64,000 nucleotides of DNA from Actinacidiphila yeochonensis CN732 (GTDB lineage Bacteria; Actinomycetota; Actinomycetes; Streptomycetales; Streptomycetaceae): assembly GCF_000745345.1 (NCBI RefSeq), contig NZ_JQNR01000004.1, forward strand, positions 186,001 to 250,000, given 5' to 3'. Of this stretch, positions 51,531 through 59,341 are shown piece by piece. Position 1 is the first letter of the stretch; every line of letters begins with the position of its first letter. The position numbers and the translations under genes are program-made. The notes below the pieces were generated by a model that ran no database searches, was not told the DNA's origin, and saw only the letters and a program-made list of their open reading frames with translations.

Positions 51531-51558
51531 GGACCACCCGGGCGGGTGCGGGGACGAC
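51531..51558. repeat. Orphan degenerate CRISPR repeat
   Basis: A 28-base copy of the array's repeat with CC changed to GG at positions 10-11, 642 bp left of the array. Neither side shows another copy at the 61-bp spacing. It lies between the MMPL and ASCH genes, in a gap (51308-51633) with no gene. Confidence 0.9.
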
Positions 51559-51633
51559 GCGGCCCGCTTGGCCTGGCCGACTGGTCCAGGCCGTGAGGAC
51601 TTGGGGCCGGACACTCCATGCGCGTGCGGGACC

Positions 51634-51993
51634 TCAGCCGTCGACCAGCTCGATGTTGATGGCGAGCACGCCCAGGGCCTCTTTCGCGGGCGGGTAGATG
51701 GCCCGGATGTCGGCGAGCTGCTCCTCCCGCGACGCGGTCGGGTTCACGGTGGCCGCGCCTTCGCGGTCGAGCAGGGTCTCGAAGTCGGTGTATTCGCTGA
51801 CCCGTTGGATCTTCACGACGCAGGTCTCGTCGGTGTCCTTGATGTGGAAGCGGATCTGGTCACCGGGCCGGAGGTCGGCGAGGTGCGGGTACTTCACACG
51901 TACCTCCGTCGTCTTACTGCCGGCCGTGACCAGCTCGAAGTATTTGCGGTACAGGTTCAGGTGGTGGACGCGGCCGGTGGTGGTGTCCGTCAT
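51634..51993 (-). CDS. ASCH-domain protein
   Basis: 119 aa. VHHLNLYRKYFELVTAGSKTTEVRV, LRPGDQIRFHIKDTDETCVVKI and FETLLDREGAATVNP are characteristic of ASCH domains, a beta-barrel PUA-like RNA-binding fold; relatives include YqfB-type N4-acetylcytidine amidohydrolases. ATG 51993 has AGGAGG ten bases upstream and overlaps the stop of an upstream frame (ATGA at 51990-51993), so it was translated in tandem with a gene now truncated. No promoter is obvious between it and the CRISPR array. Confidence 0.88.
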   Translation of the reverse strand: MTDTTTGRVHHLNLYRKYFELVTAGSKTTEVRVKYPHLADLRPGDQIRFHIKDTDETCVVKIQRVSEYTDFETLLDREGAATVNPTASREEQLADIRAIYPPAKEALGVLAINIELVDG

Positions 51994-52199
51994 GGTGCTG
52001 GAACCCTCCTTGAGCTGGTCATGAAGCGGCCGAGTTCGGAGGCCGAGCACGTCCGGAAGAAGTGCCGGGGGCCACTGAGGACCACCTCCGCCAGGCTGAG
52101 CAGGTTGTCGGTGTACTCCTTGACGCTCCCGGGTCCGTCCCGGGTGTCGAGCATCCGGAGTTCCGCCTCCGCCCGGCAAGTTGGCGTACGCGGGACGGA
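51990..52199 (-). pseudogene. 3' remnant of a gene coupled to the ASCH gene, cut by the CRISPR array
   Basis: About 68 codons in good frame: CRAEAELRMLDTRDGPGSVK, EYTDNLLSLAEVVLSGPRHF, FRTCSASELGRFMTSSRR, ending in a TGA that overlaps the ASCH start. Reading upstream, the frame continues directly into CRISPR repeat 1 at 52200, so the 5' part is absent. I do not recognise the family. The typical ATGA overlap suggests the two proteins were once made together. Confidence 0.6.
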
Positions 52200-53203
52200 G
52201 GACCACCCCCGCGGGTGCGGGGACGACGTCCCGTACTTCGAAAACGCGGACGGGACCAGCGGACCACCCCCGCGGGTGCGGGGACGACCTGCGAACGCGG
52301 CCAAGCTGACGTCGGCGTGGCGGACCACCCCCGCGGGTGCGGGGACGACACCGCGCGGGACACCGCCATCGAGGCGGACAAGGGACCACCCCCGCGGGTG
52401 CGGGGACGACCGGGCGGGGGAGGCAGCCGTCAGACGCGTTCAGGGACCACCCCCGCGGGTGCGGGGACGACGACGACCTGGAGCGCGAGGACGACAGCCG
52501 AGGGGGACCACCCCCGCGGGTGCGGGGACGACCCATCTCCATGCCGCCCATCAGTCCTCCGCGCCGGATCACCCCCGCGGGTGCGGGGACGACATCACGT
52601 CCCCGGCCGTCAGGCCCAACGCGGCCGGACCACCCCCGCGGGTGCGGGGACGACCCTCCGCCGTCCCCGCCAAGGGCCTTTGCGGCCGGACCACCCCCGC
52701 GGGTGCGGGGACGACGTGAGTAAGACCCGAGGGTCAGACGTAGGGGTCGGACCACCCCCGCGGGTGCGGGGACGACACCGCGCGGGACACCGCCATCGAG
52801 GCGGACAAGGGACCACCCCCGCGGGTGCGGGGACGACCGGGCGGGGGAGGCAGCCGTCAGACGCGTTCAGGGACCACCCCCGCGGGTGCGGGGACGACGC
52901 CTGCGCGACTTCGCCGGTCTCCTCGGTCAGCGGACCACCCCCGCGGGTGCGGGGACGACCAGATCCCGAAAGCGGGACCGTAGTGCGCACACGGACCACC
53001 CCCGCGGGTGCGGGGACGACTCCATGGCCTCTGCGTGCGTGTGTGGCGAATACGGACCACCCCCGCGGGTGCGGGGACGACGGCGCGAGAGGCGATACAC
53101 GGGGCACACAGAGGGGACCACCCCCGCGGGTGCGGGGACGACGGACCGGCGGTCGCGATGGCGTCGGCCGGCGCCGGACCACCCCCGCGGGTGCGGGGAC
53201 GAC
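52200..53203 (-). CRISPR. Type I-E-like CRISPR array, 17 repeats and 16 spacers
   Basis: Repeats of 28 bp begin at 52200 and recur every 61 bp up to 53176-53203; all 16 spacers are 33 bp. The repeat (plus strand starts GGACCACCCCCG and ends GGGGACGAC) resembles type I-E repeats read on the minus strand, GTCGTCCCCGC...GGTGGTCC, with the GC-hairpin at its centre. All copies are identical except repeat 7 (C to T at position 4). Spacers 3 and 10, and 4 and 11, are identical. No cas gene lies in the window. By repeat orientation, transcription is leftward and the leader should be on the right. Confidence 0.97.
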
Positions 53204-53290
53204 ACTTCGTGACCTGCGGTGATGTCAGCGAGGGTGCCGGTTTTCGTTTACGTGCTTCGTGGTCGGGCTTCCGCTCCGAGGGCTGTGCCG
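53204..53290 (-). promoter_or_regulatory. Putative CRISPR leader
   Basis: Sequence just right of the last repeat, the leader side if crRNA is read from the minus strand. It is relatively AT-richer locally (CGTAAACGAAAACC on the minus strand at ~53230-53255). No strong promoter is recognisable, so activity is uncertain. Confidence 0.35.
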
Positions 53291-53418
53291 GTGGTGTGTC
53301 CGGGGCCCAACCAGGCCCAGGGCCACTGTATCCGCGTCGGCCCGGGAGTCGGGGAGCGTGGAGGATGCCCGAGCCCGTCCAGGCGCGGTCGGTCGGTCGG
53401 TTTCTCGGTCATGGCGGA

Positions 53419-53479
53419 GCGGTTCAGCGGTTTAGCGGTTCAGTGGATCAGTGCGTCAGCGCGTCAGTGGGTCAGCGGG
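53419..53479. repeat. Degenerate 9-11 bp repeats at the cyclophilin 3' end
   Basis: GGTTCAGC/GGGTCAGC-like units recur and include the stop codon of the cyclophilin gene. No other feature is seen in 53291-53471. Confidence 0.7.
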
Positions 53480-53999
53480 TCTGGATCTCGACGGACTCGA
53501 TGACGACGTCGTTGACCGGGCGGTCGTTGCGGGGGTTGGTGTCGGTGGTGGCGATGGCGTCCACGACCTTCTTCCCCGACTCGTCGGCGACCTCGCCGAA
53601 GATGGTGTGCTTCCCGGTCAGCCACGTGGTCGGGGAGACCGTGACGAAGAACTGCGAACCGTTCGTGCCGGGGCCCGCGTTGGCCATGGCCAGCAGGTAC
53701 GGCTTGGTGAAGGCGAGGTCCGGGTGGAACTCGTCGGGGAAGGTGTAGCCCGGGCCGCCGGAGCCGTTGCCGAGCGGGTCGCCGCCCTGGATCATGAAGC
53801 CCTCGATCACGCGGTGGAAGATGGTGCCGTCGTACAGCCGCCGCGTGGTCTTCTGGCCCGTGTTCGGATCGGTCCACTCGCGTTCGCCCTGGGCGAGCTC
53901 CACGAAGTTCTTCACGGTCTTCGGGGCGTGGTTCGGCAGCAGCCGCACCACGATGTCGCCCCGGTTCGTCTTCAACGTCGCGTACAGCTCTTCGGCCAC
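53472..53999 (-). CDS. Peptidyl-prolyl cis-trans isomerase, cyclophilin type
   Basis: 175 aa, the usual size of bacterial cytosolic cyclophilins. TNRGDIVVRLLPNHAPKTVKNFVELA, YDGTIFHRVIEGFMIQGGDPLGNGSGGPGY (catalytic Arg and the FHR-x5-FMIQGGD signature), LLAMANAGPGTNGSQFFVTV and LTGKHTIFGEV are all intact. It catalyses proline isomerisation during folding. GTG 53999 has GGAAGGG at proper spacing. No link to the neighbouring CRISPR array is implied. Confidence 0.95.
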   Translation of the reverse strand: MAEELYATLKTNRGDIVVRLLPNHAPKTVKNFVELAQGEREWTDPNTGQKTTRRLYDGTIFHRVIEGFMIQGGDPLGNGSGGPGYTFPDEFHPDLAFTKPYLLAMANAGPGTNGSQFFVTVSPTTWLTGKHTIFGEVADESGKKVVDAIATTDTNPRNDRPVNDVVIESVEIQTR

Positions 54000-54127
54000 G
54001 CTGCACCCTTCCCTCGTACGGCTGCGGACCACTCCACCCTACGAACCCGGAAGGGCGGAAAGCCCGCGTCCACGCCGGTCGGTCCCGCCCCCGGCCGGAA
54101 ACGGAAGCGCCGGCGGGTCGTCGGGCG

Positions 54128-54784
54128 CTACGGGGCGGCCGGCTCCGCGCTGTCGGCGGCGTGCCGGGCGGCGTCGAGGACGGCGCCGAGGAAGAGCATG
54201 ACGGAGCGGTGGAAGTCCTCGTCCGGGCCGAGGTGGTGGGGCAGGGCGCTGACGTAGGCGGTGAGGGCGGCGCCGAAGGCCGCTTTGCCGACGGCCAGCA
54301 TGGGGTGGTCCTCGGGGAGTCCGACGTGCTCGGCGATGGCGGTCCTGGCCAGCTCGGCCGCCTCGGCCACATGGGCGCCGCTGATGGCCTTGAGCTCCGG
54401 GTTGGCCTGGTACATGGCGTCGGCGAGCGCGAACAGCTCGGGGTCGGCCAGCTCCCGTTCACGGGTGAGCCAGGAGTCGAGGACCGCCATCAGGTCGCCC
54501 TGCGGCTCCGCGGTGAAGGTCGCGGTGAGCCGGGCGGCGAGGGAGTCCGCGAAGGACGTGGCGATGTCGAGCTTGGTCGGGAAGTAGCCGGAGACGGTGC
54601 GGGGGGCGACCTCCGCAGCCTCGGCGATGTCGGCGATGGTCGTGTTGTCGTACCCGCGTTCGGCGAACAGCCGCATGGCCGTGTGCTGGATCAGCGTGTA
54701 CCTCTTCGCCTTCGAGCGCTCCCGCAGGCCCTGGCGCTGGGCGGGAGGAGTGGCGGCCGGGCTGCCGGCGGCGGTCGCGTCCAT
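54128..54784 (-). CDS. TetR-family repressor of the adjacent MMPL gene
   Basis: 218 aa. The HTH spans TLIQHTAMRLFAERGYDNTTIADIAEAAEVAPRTVSGYFPTK (residues ~30-72), followed by a C-terminal helical domain. ATG 54784; a TAGCAT (54791-54796, minus strand) lies seven bases upstream, which suggests leaderless expression. It diverges from an MMPL exporter with a palindrome between them, so it most likely represses both. Confidence 0.88.
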   Translation of the reverse strand: MDATAAGSPAATPPAQRQGLRERSKAKRYTLIQHTAMRLFAERGYDNTTIADIAEAAEVAPRTVSGYFPTKLDIATSFADSLAARLTATFTAEPQGDLMAVLDSWLTRERELADPELFALADAMYQANPELKAISGAHVAEAAELARTAIAEHVGLPEDHPMLAVGKAAFGAALTAYVSALPHHLGPDEDFHRSVMLFLGAVLDAARHAADSAEPAAP

Positions 54785-54811
54785 GTGACGATGCTAACAC
54801 GGGATGCATTT

Positions 54812-54840
54812 TTGCAGTGGACTGCAAGTACGCCTACGGT
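54812..54840. promoter_or_regulatory. Operator TTGCAG-N4-CTGCAA overlapping the MMPL promoter
   Basis: The palindrome TTGCAGTGGACTGCAA occupies 54812-54827. Its left arm doubles as a -35 (TTGCAG) and TACGGT at 54835-54840 is a -10 with 17-bp spacing for the rightward MMPL gene. TetR binding here would block RNA polymerase. Confidence 0.6.
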
Positions 54841-54923
54841 GGTGAGGTAAGAGTCGGTAACGGGGGACGGGTGTGTCGCCGACCGCCACCGGGGGCGGAA
54901 TCCCGCGAGAGCCGAGGAGACCT

Positions 54924-57101
54924 GTGTCGACTCACCTGTACCGACTTGCGCGCTGGTGCTTCCACCGGCGCAAGCGGGTCCTGGCCGTCTGGCTGCTGCT
55001 GGTCGTCGCCGTCATCGGCATCGCCAAGGCGTCCGGCGGCAAGACCAGTGACACCTTCACGGTGCCCGGGACGGAGTCCCAGCACGTGACGTCGGTGCTG
55101 GAGAAGAAGCTGCCGGCCGCGTCCGGCGGCTCGACCCAGGTGGTGTTCGCGGCCGGCTCCGACATCACCGCCGCCCACTACAAGGCGGCCGTCGACCAGG
55201 CCGTCACGCGCCTGAGCCACCTCCCCCAGGTCGCCGCGGTAGCCAACCCCTACCAGTCCAAGGCCGTCTCGCCGGACAAGCGGATCGCGCTGGCGACCGT
55301 CTACTACACGGTGCCGGCCCCCGAGGTGAAGTCCGCCACCGTCGACAAGCTGGAGCCGACCGTGGCGGCGGCCCACTCGGCCGGCGTCGAGGTCGAGTTC
55401 AGCGGCACGGTCTATCCGCAGGCCACCAGCGCGGCCAGCCCTGAGCTCGTCGGCGTGGTGGTGGCGCTGGTCATCCTGGTGCTCACCTTCGGATCGCTGG
55501 TGGCCGGCGGGCTGCCCATCGTCACGGCCCTGTTCGGCGTGATCATCTCGATGATGGGCATGACCGCCCTCGCCGCCGTCACCGACATCGCCTCCGCCGC
55601 CACCTCGGTCGGCGCCATGCTGGGTATCTCCTGCGGCATCGACTACGCCCTCTTCATCCTCTCCCGCTACCGCACCCACCTGCTGGCCGGCCTCACGCCC
55701 CGCGAGGCGGCCGGACGGGCGGCAGGTACGGCGGGCAGTTCGGTGGTCTTCGCCGCGCTGTCCGTCGTGATCGCGCTGTGCGGGCTGGCCGTGGTCGGGA
55801 TTCCGTTCCTGACCACCATGGGCCTGGCCGCCGCCGGATCGGTGCTGGTGGCGCTGCTGATCGCGCTGACGCTGCTGCCGGCCGCCCTCGGCTTCGCCGG
55901 CCACCGCGCCGCCCGCTTCTCGCGGCTGCCGATCCTGCGCCGGGCGCTGCCGGCGACCCGCACCGCCGCCGACCACCCGGAGAAGCTGGCCGGCACCCGC
56001 TGGGCCGCGTGGGTGGCCCGCCGCCGGGTGCCCGTCCTGGTGGCCGGGGTCATCGCGCTGGGCGTGCTGGCCATACCGGCCGCGTCCATGAACCTCGGCC
56101 TGCCCGGCGCCAGCTCCCGGCCGGCGAGCGACACCTCCCGCCGCGCCTACGACCTGACGACCGAGCACCTCGGCGCCGGCTACAACGGCAGCCTCGCCGT
56201 GGTCGCCGAGAACGTCACGAAGCCCGCCCAGGCCCAGCAGGACGCGGCCGCCCTGGCCAAGGTGCCCGGCGTGGCCTCGGCGAAGGTCAGCACCGTCACC
56301 CACGGCATCGCGCTGATCAGCGTGGTCCCCACCACGGGCCCCAACGACCAGGCCACCACCGACCTCGTCCACCGCATCCGCGACGACCGGACGGCCATCG
56401 AGGCGGACACCGGCACGCACCTGCTCGTCGGCGGCGCCACCGCGACCAACATCGACGTCTCCAGCAAGCTCGGCAGCGCGCTGCCCGTCTTCCTGGTCAC
56501 CGTCGTCGGCCTGGCCTTCATCCTGCTGACCTTCGCGTTCCGGACCATCCTGGTGCCGCTCAAGTCGATCGTCGGCTTCCTGCTGTCGGTCGGCGCGTCC
56601 TTCGGCGCGGAGGTCGCCGTCTTCCAGTGGGGCTGGCTGGGGAACGTGCTCGGCGTCGACAAGAGCCAGACGCTCAGCTTCCTGCCGATCATCCTGCTCG
56701 CGATCGTCTTCGGGCTGTCCAGCGACTACGAGGTCTTCGTCGTCTCCCGGATCAAGGAGCACTTCACCAAGCACGGTGACGCCCGCCGCGCGGTGGTCCT
56801 CGGCACCGGGCAGTCGGCCCGCGTGGTCAGCGCGGCGGCGCTCATCATGGCCGCCGTCTTCGCCTCCTTCCTGTTCACCTCCGACCCGATCATCAAGTCC
56901 ATCGGCTTCAGCTTCTCCATCGGCGTGCTGATCGACGCCTTCGTCGTGCGCCTGACACTGGTGCCCGCCCTGATGGCCATCGTCGGCGAGAAGATCTGGT
57001 ACCACCCGCGGTGGTACGGAAAGCACGTCCCCGACCCCGACATCGAGGGCGAGAAGCTGGAGGCGAGCCTCCGGGAGGAGGGCGAGCTCACCTCCGTCTG
57101 A
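54924..57101 (+). CDS. MMPL-family exporter, TetR-controlled
   Basis: 725 aa, ~12 membrane segments. KRVLAVWLLLVVAVIGIAKA is the first; GISCGIDYALFILSRYRTHLLAG and GLSSDYEVFVVSRIKEHFTKHG are the paired conserved MMPL motifs. It differs clearly in sequence from the MMPL at 48971-51307. GTG 54924 is chosen over GTG 54873 because of the GAGGAGA site just before it and because it starts with the membrane segment region (STHLYRLARWCF). Likely exports a lipid-like or toxic compound under TetR control. Confidence 0.92.
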   Translation: MSTHLYRLARWCFHRRKRVLAVWLLLVVAVIGIAKASGGKTSDTFTVPGTESQHVTSVLEKKLPAASGGSTQVVFAAGSDITAAHYKAAVDQAVTRLSHLPQVAAVANPYQSKAVSPDKRIALATVYYTVPAPEVKSATVDKLEPTVAAAHSAGVEVEFSGTVYPQATSAASPELVGVVVALVILVLTFGSLVAGGLPIVTALFGVIISMMGMTALAAVTDIASAATSVGAMLGISCGIDYALFILSRYRTHLLAGLTPREAAGRAAGTAGSSVVFAALSVVIALCGLAVVGIPFLTTMGLAAAGSVLVALLIALTLLPAALGFAGHRAARFSRLPILRRALPATRTAADHPEKLAGTRWAAWVARRRVPVLVAGVIALGVLAIPAASMNLGLPGASSRPASDTSRRAYDLTTEHLGAGYNGSLAVVAENVTKPAQAQQDAAALAKVPGVASAKVSTVTHGIALISVVPTTGPNDQATTDLVHRIRDDRTAIEADTGTHLLVGGATATNIDVSSKLGSALPVFLVTVVGLAFILLTFAFRTILVPLKSIVGFLLSVGASFGAEVAVFQWGWLGNVLGVDKSQTLSFLPIILLAIVFGLSSDYEVFVVSRIKEHFTKHGDARRAVVLGTGQSARVVSAAALIMAAVFASFLFTSDPIIKSIGFSFSIGVLIDAFVVRLTLVPALMAIVGEKIWYHPRWYGKHVPDPDIEGEKLEASLREEGELTSV

Positions 57102-57269
57102 CCTCGCTCCGAGCGGCCCCCGTCGGCCCCCGTCGGCTCCTCGCGGCCTTCCCGGCCCCGCGCCATCCCGTGCACGCCTACGGTTGGCGCGGGGCCGGCC
57201 GTCGTACGGGCCGTCCCGTCCCGAAGGGGACCGGCGGTGAAGGGGGAGGGCGCGATGGGGGAGGGCGCG

Positions 57270-57644
57270 ATGGCGCGGTGGGGACTGCTGGGCATCGGGG
57301 GGCGGCAAGCCCCCCACTACGCGATGGACGTGCTGGAGGAGGTCGACGGCACGCGCGAGGAGGCGCTGGCGCGCCTGGAGGTTCTGGTCCGCGAGGAGTT
57401 GGCGAGGCGCCCGAAGGGGCTGCGGACGCGCATGTTCCGCACCGCCGACGGCTTCCTGCTGGTGACCGAGAGGATGGTGCACGGCCACGGGGTGCACTTC
57501 ACCGTCGCCGAACTCGTGCACGACACCGAGGACGACCGGCGGGCGGAGCTGGAGGCCGACGCGGCGAGGCGCCAGGAACGGGCCGAACGCAGGGCGCGCG
57601 AACGGGCGGAACGCAGGAACCGGGGCGAGGACGGCCACCGCTGA
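57270..57644 (+). CDS. Conserved-looking hypothetical protein with charged C-terminal helix
   Basis: 124 aa from ATG 57270 (site GGGGGAGGG); ATG 57255 or GTG 57237 are alternatives within a duplicated stretch GGGGGAGGGCGCGATG. The body (RWGLLGIGGRQAPHYAMDVLEE, REEALARLEVLVREEL, RTRMFRTADGFLLVTERMV, HFTVAELVHDT) looks folded; the last ~35 residues form a charged coiled-coil-like helix (RRAELEADAARRQERAERRA). No family recognised. Confidence 0.75.
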   Translation: MARWGLLGIGGRQAPHYAMDVLEEVDGTREEALARLEVLVREELARRPKGLRTRMFRTADGFLLVTERMVHGHGVHFTVAELVHDTEDDRRAELEADAARRQERAERRARERAERRNRGEDGHR

Positions 57645-57678
57645 CCTGGCCCGCACGGGGCTGAGCCCTCACCCGGGT

Positions 57679-57778
57679 TCCCGCGCCGCTGCGCCCTCGC
57701 GGCGGCGGGGTTCCCGCGCCGCTGAGCTCCCGTGCTGACCGGGCTCCCGCGCCGCTGAGCCCTCGCGGCGGCGGGGCT
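57679..57778. repeat. Two copies of a ~32-bp GC-rich repeat
   Basis: CCCGCGCCGCTG then GCCCTCGCGGCGGCGGGG recurs at 57680-57711 and 57747-57778 in the gap before the convergent TetR gene. The CGCGGCGGCG cores could act as terminator stems. Confidence 0.7.
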
Positions 57779-57786
57779 TCCGGAGG

Positions 57787-58377
57787 TCAGGCCGACGTCG
57801 CCACGCCGGCGTCGGCGACCATCCGGACCAGCGTGGTGACGAGTTCGTCGGCGGTGGTGTGCCACTTGTCGGCGGTGAGGTGGCGGCTGAGTTCCAGGCC
57901 CGCCATGCCGTGGGCGCTGGCGAGCAGCAGGGCTCCGTAGTGCCGGGCCTGTTCCTCGCCGACGAGGGCGGCGACGACCGCCAGGAACTCGTCCTGGGCG
58001 TACCCGGCAGCCTGGACGGCCGCGGCCGTGTCGCCCGCGGGCGTGCTGAACATCATCTGGTAGAGGTGGGGCTGGCCGCGGCCGACGTCGATCAGCGCGT
58101 GGAGCACCCCGCGCAGCTTCTCGGCCGCGGAGGTGCCCGGGTCCGTGCGCAGGGTGTGCACCTGATGGCCGAAGCGTTCCCAACCTTCGGCCGCGACGGC
58201 CGTGAGCAGGCTGTCCTTGTCCGGGAAGTGCCGGTACGGCGCCCCTCGCGACACGCCCGCGCGGGCCCCCACCTCGCGCAGGGTGACCGCGTCGAGCCCT
58301 CCGAGGTCGAGGAGTTCGGCGGCGGCGTCGATGAGGGCGCGGCGGGTCGCGGCTGCGGATTCCTCACGGCTGACCAT
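57787..58377 (-). CDS. TetR/AcrR-family repressor of the adjacent SDR gene
   Basis: 196 aa from ATG 58377; ATG 58389/58386 would add four residues. HTH: RRALIDAAAELLDLGGLDAVTLREVGARAGVSRGAPYRHFPDKDSLLTAVA (residues ~11-62). The C-terminal part resembles the TetR_C WHG-type domain (LRGVLHALIDVGRGQPHLYQMMFS). It diverges from an SDR gene; three TGAC-N3-GTCA sites in the 73-bp intergenic region are its likely operators. Confidence 0.9.
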   Translation of the reverse strand: MVSREESAAATRRALIDAAAELLDLGGLDAVTLREVGARAGVSRGAPYRHFPDKDSLLTAVAAEGWERFGHQVHTLRTDPGTSAAEKLRGVLHALIDVGRGQPHLYQMMFSTPAGDTAAAVQAAGYAQDEFLAVVAALVGEEQARHYGALLLASAHGMAGLELSRHLTADKWHTTADELVTTLVRMVADAGVATSA

Positions 58378-58394
58378 GGCGCCCATCATACAGT

Positions 58395-58462
58395 TGACGC
58401 TGTCACCTCATTGAGTTGACATTGTCATCTCGGGTGCTAGTGTCGTTGAGGTGACAACGTCA
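58395..58462. promoter_or_regulatory. Three TGAC-N3-GTCA operators in the tetR/SDR intergenic region
   Basis: Sites at 58395-58405, 58417-58427 and 58452-58462, the first two 22 bp apart (two helical turns). TTGACA (58416-58421) and TAGTGT (58438-58443) form a -35/-10 pair with 16-bp spacing for the SDR gene, placing the start point next to its GTG; the third site covers the first codons. Confidence 0.7.
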
Positions 58463-59341
58463 TCCGAAACCCAGAAACTCGTCGTCGTGACCGGGGCCTC
58501 CACGGGCATGGGCGCGGCCACCGCCCGGGAGCTCGCGGGCCGGGGGTTCCACGTCCTGGCCGGGGTGCGGCGCGACAAGGACGCCGACGCCGTCCGGGCG
58601 GAGCACGTCGAACCCGTCCTCCTCGACATCACCGAGCCCGAGCGGATCGCGGCGCTCGCCGCACGGGTCGGCGGCGACCACCGCGCCCTGCACGCGCTCG
58701 TCAACAACGCCGGCATCTCCGTGAACGCCCCGGTCGAGGCGCTCCCGCTGCCCGAGTGGCGGAGGCAGTTCGAGGTCAACCTCTTCGGCCACATCGCCGT
58801 CACCCAGGCGCTCCTGCCGGCGCTGCTGGACAGCCGGGGCCGCGTGGTCAACATCAGCTCGGTCGGCGGGAAGGTCGCCCTGCCGGCCTACGGTGCCTAC
58901 GCCGGCTCGAAGTTCGCCCTGGAGGCGGTCAGCGACTCGCTCCGCCGGGAACTGGCCCCGCTGGGCGTGAAGGTGGTCGTCATCGAGCCGGGCGGCGTCC
59001 GCACGGAGATCACCGGGAACGCCGTCGCCGCCGTCGAGGAACTGGCCGGCCGGATGTCGGCGGAGCTCAACGAGCGCTACGGCAAGCTGCTCCAGGCGGT
59101 CGTCGGGCAGGCGAGATCCTTCGACACGGGCGGCCTGTCCGCCGACACGGCCGCCAAGGTCATCGCCGACGCCGTGACGCACCGCAAGCCCCGTACCCGC
59201 TACACCGTCGGCCGCGACGGCGCCGTGCTCACCCGCCTGGCCCGGCTGCTGCCCGACCGCGCCCTGGACCGCCTCCTCGCCGCCGGCCTGCGGCGCCACT
59301 ACCCGGCGCCGACGGGGGCGGCGGCGAGCGCCTCGGCGTAG
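58451..59341 (+). CDS. Short-chain dehydrogenase/reductase
   Basis: 296 aa classical SDR. KLVVVTGASTGMGAATARELA carries the TGxxxGxG cofactor motif (residues ~14-21), ALVNNAGI the NNAG motif, ISSVGGKV the catalytic Ser and YGAYAGSKFALEAV the YxxxK pair. It reduces or oxidises an unknown alcohol/ketone using NAD(P). GTG 58451 is probably leaderless. Its last 43 bp overlap the 3' end of the convergent chelatase gene. Repressed, by inference, by the divergent TetR. Confidence 0.93.
   Translation: MTTSSETQKLVVVTGASTGMGAATARELAGRGFHVLAGVRRDKDADAVRAEHVEPVLLDITEPERIAALAARVGGDHRALHALVNNAGISVNAPVEALPLPEWRRQFEVNLFGHIAVTQALLPALLDSRGRVVNISSVGGKVALPAYGAYAGSKFALEAVSDSLRRELAPLGVKVVVIEPGGVRTEITGNAVAAVEELAGRMSAELNERYGKLLQAVVGQARSFDTGGLSADTAAKVIADAVTHRKPRTRYTVGRDGAVLTRLARLLPDRALDRLLAAGLRRHYPAPTGAAASASA

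Noticed and set aside
51634..53222. Long frames running through the CRISPR array on both strands
   Set aside because: They translate the 61-bp repeat units into a regularly repeated peptide and have no independent coding evidence.
54834..57656. 940-codon minus-strand frame opposite the second MMPL gene
   Set aside because: Same reason: composition bias of high-GC DNA; the plus-strand gene has all MMPL motifs and a good start.
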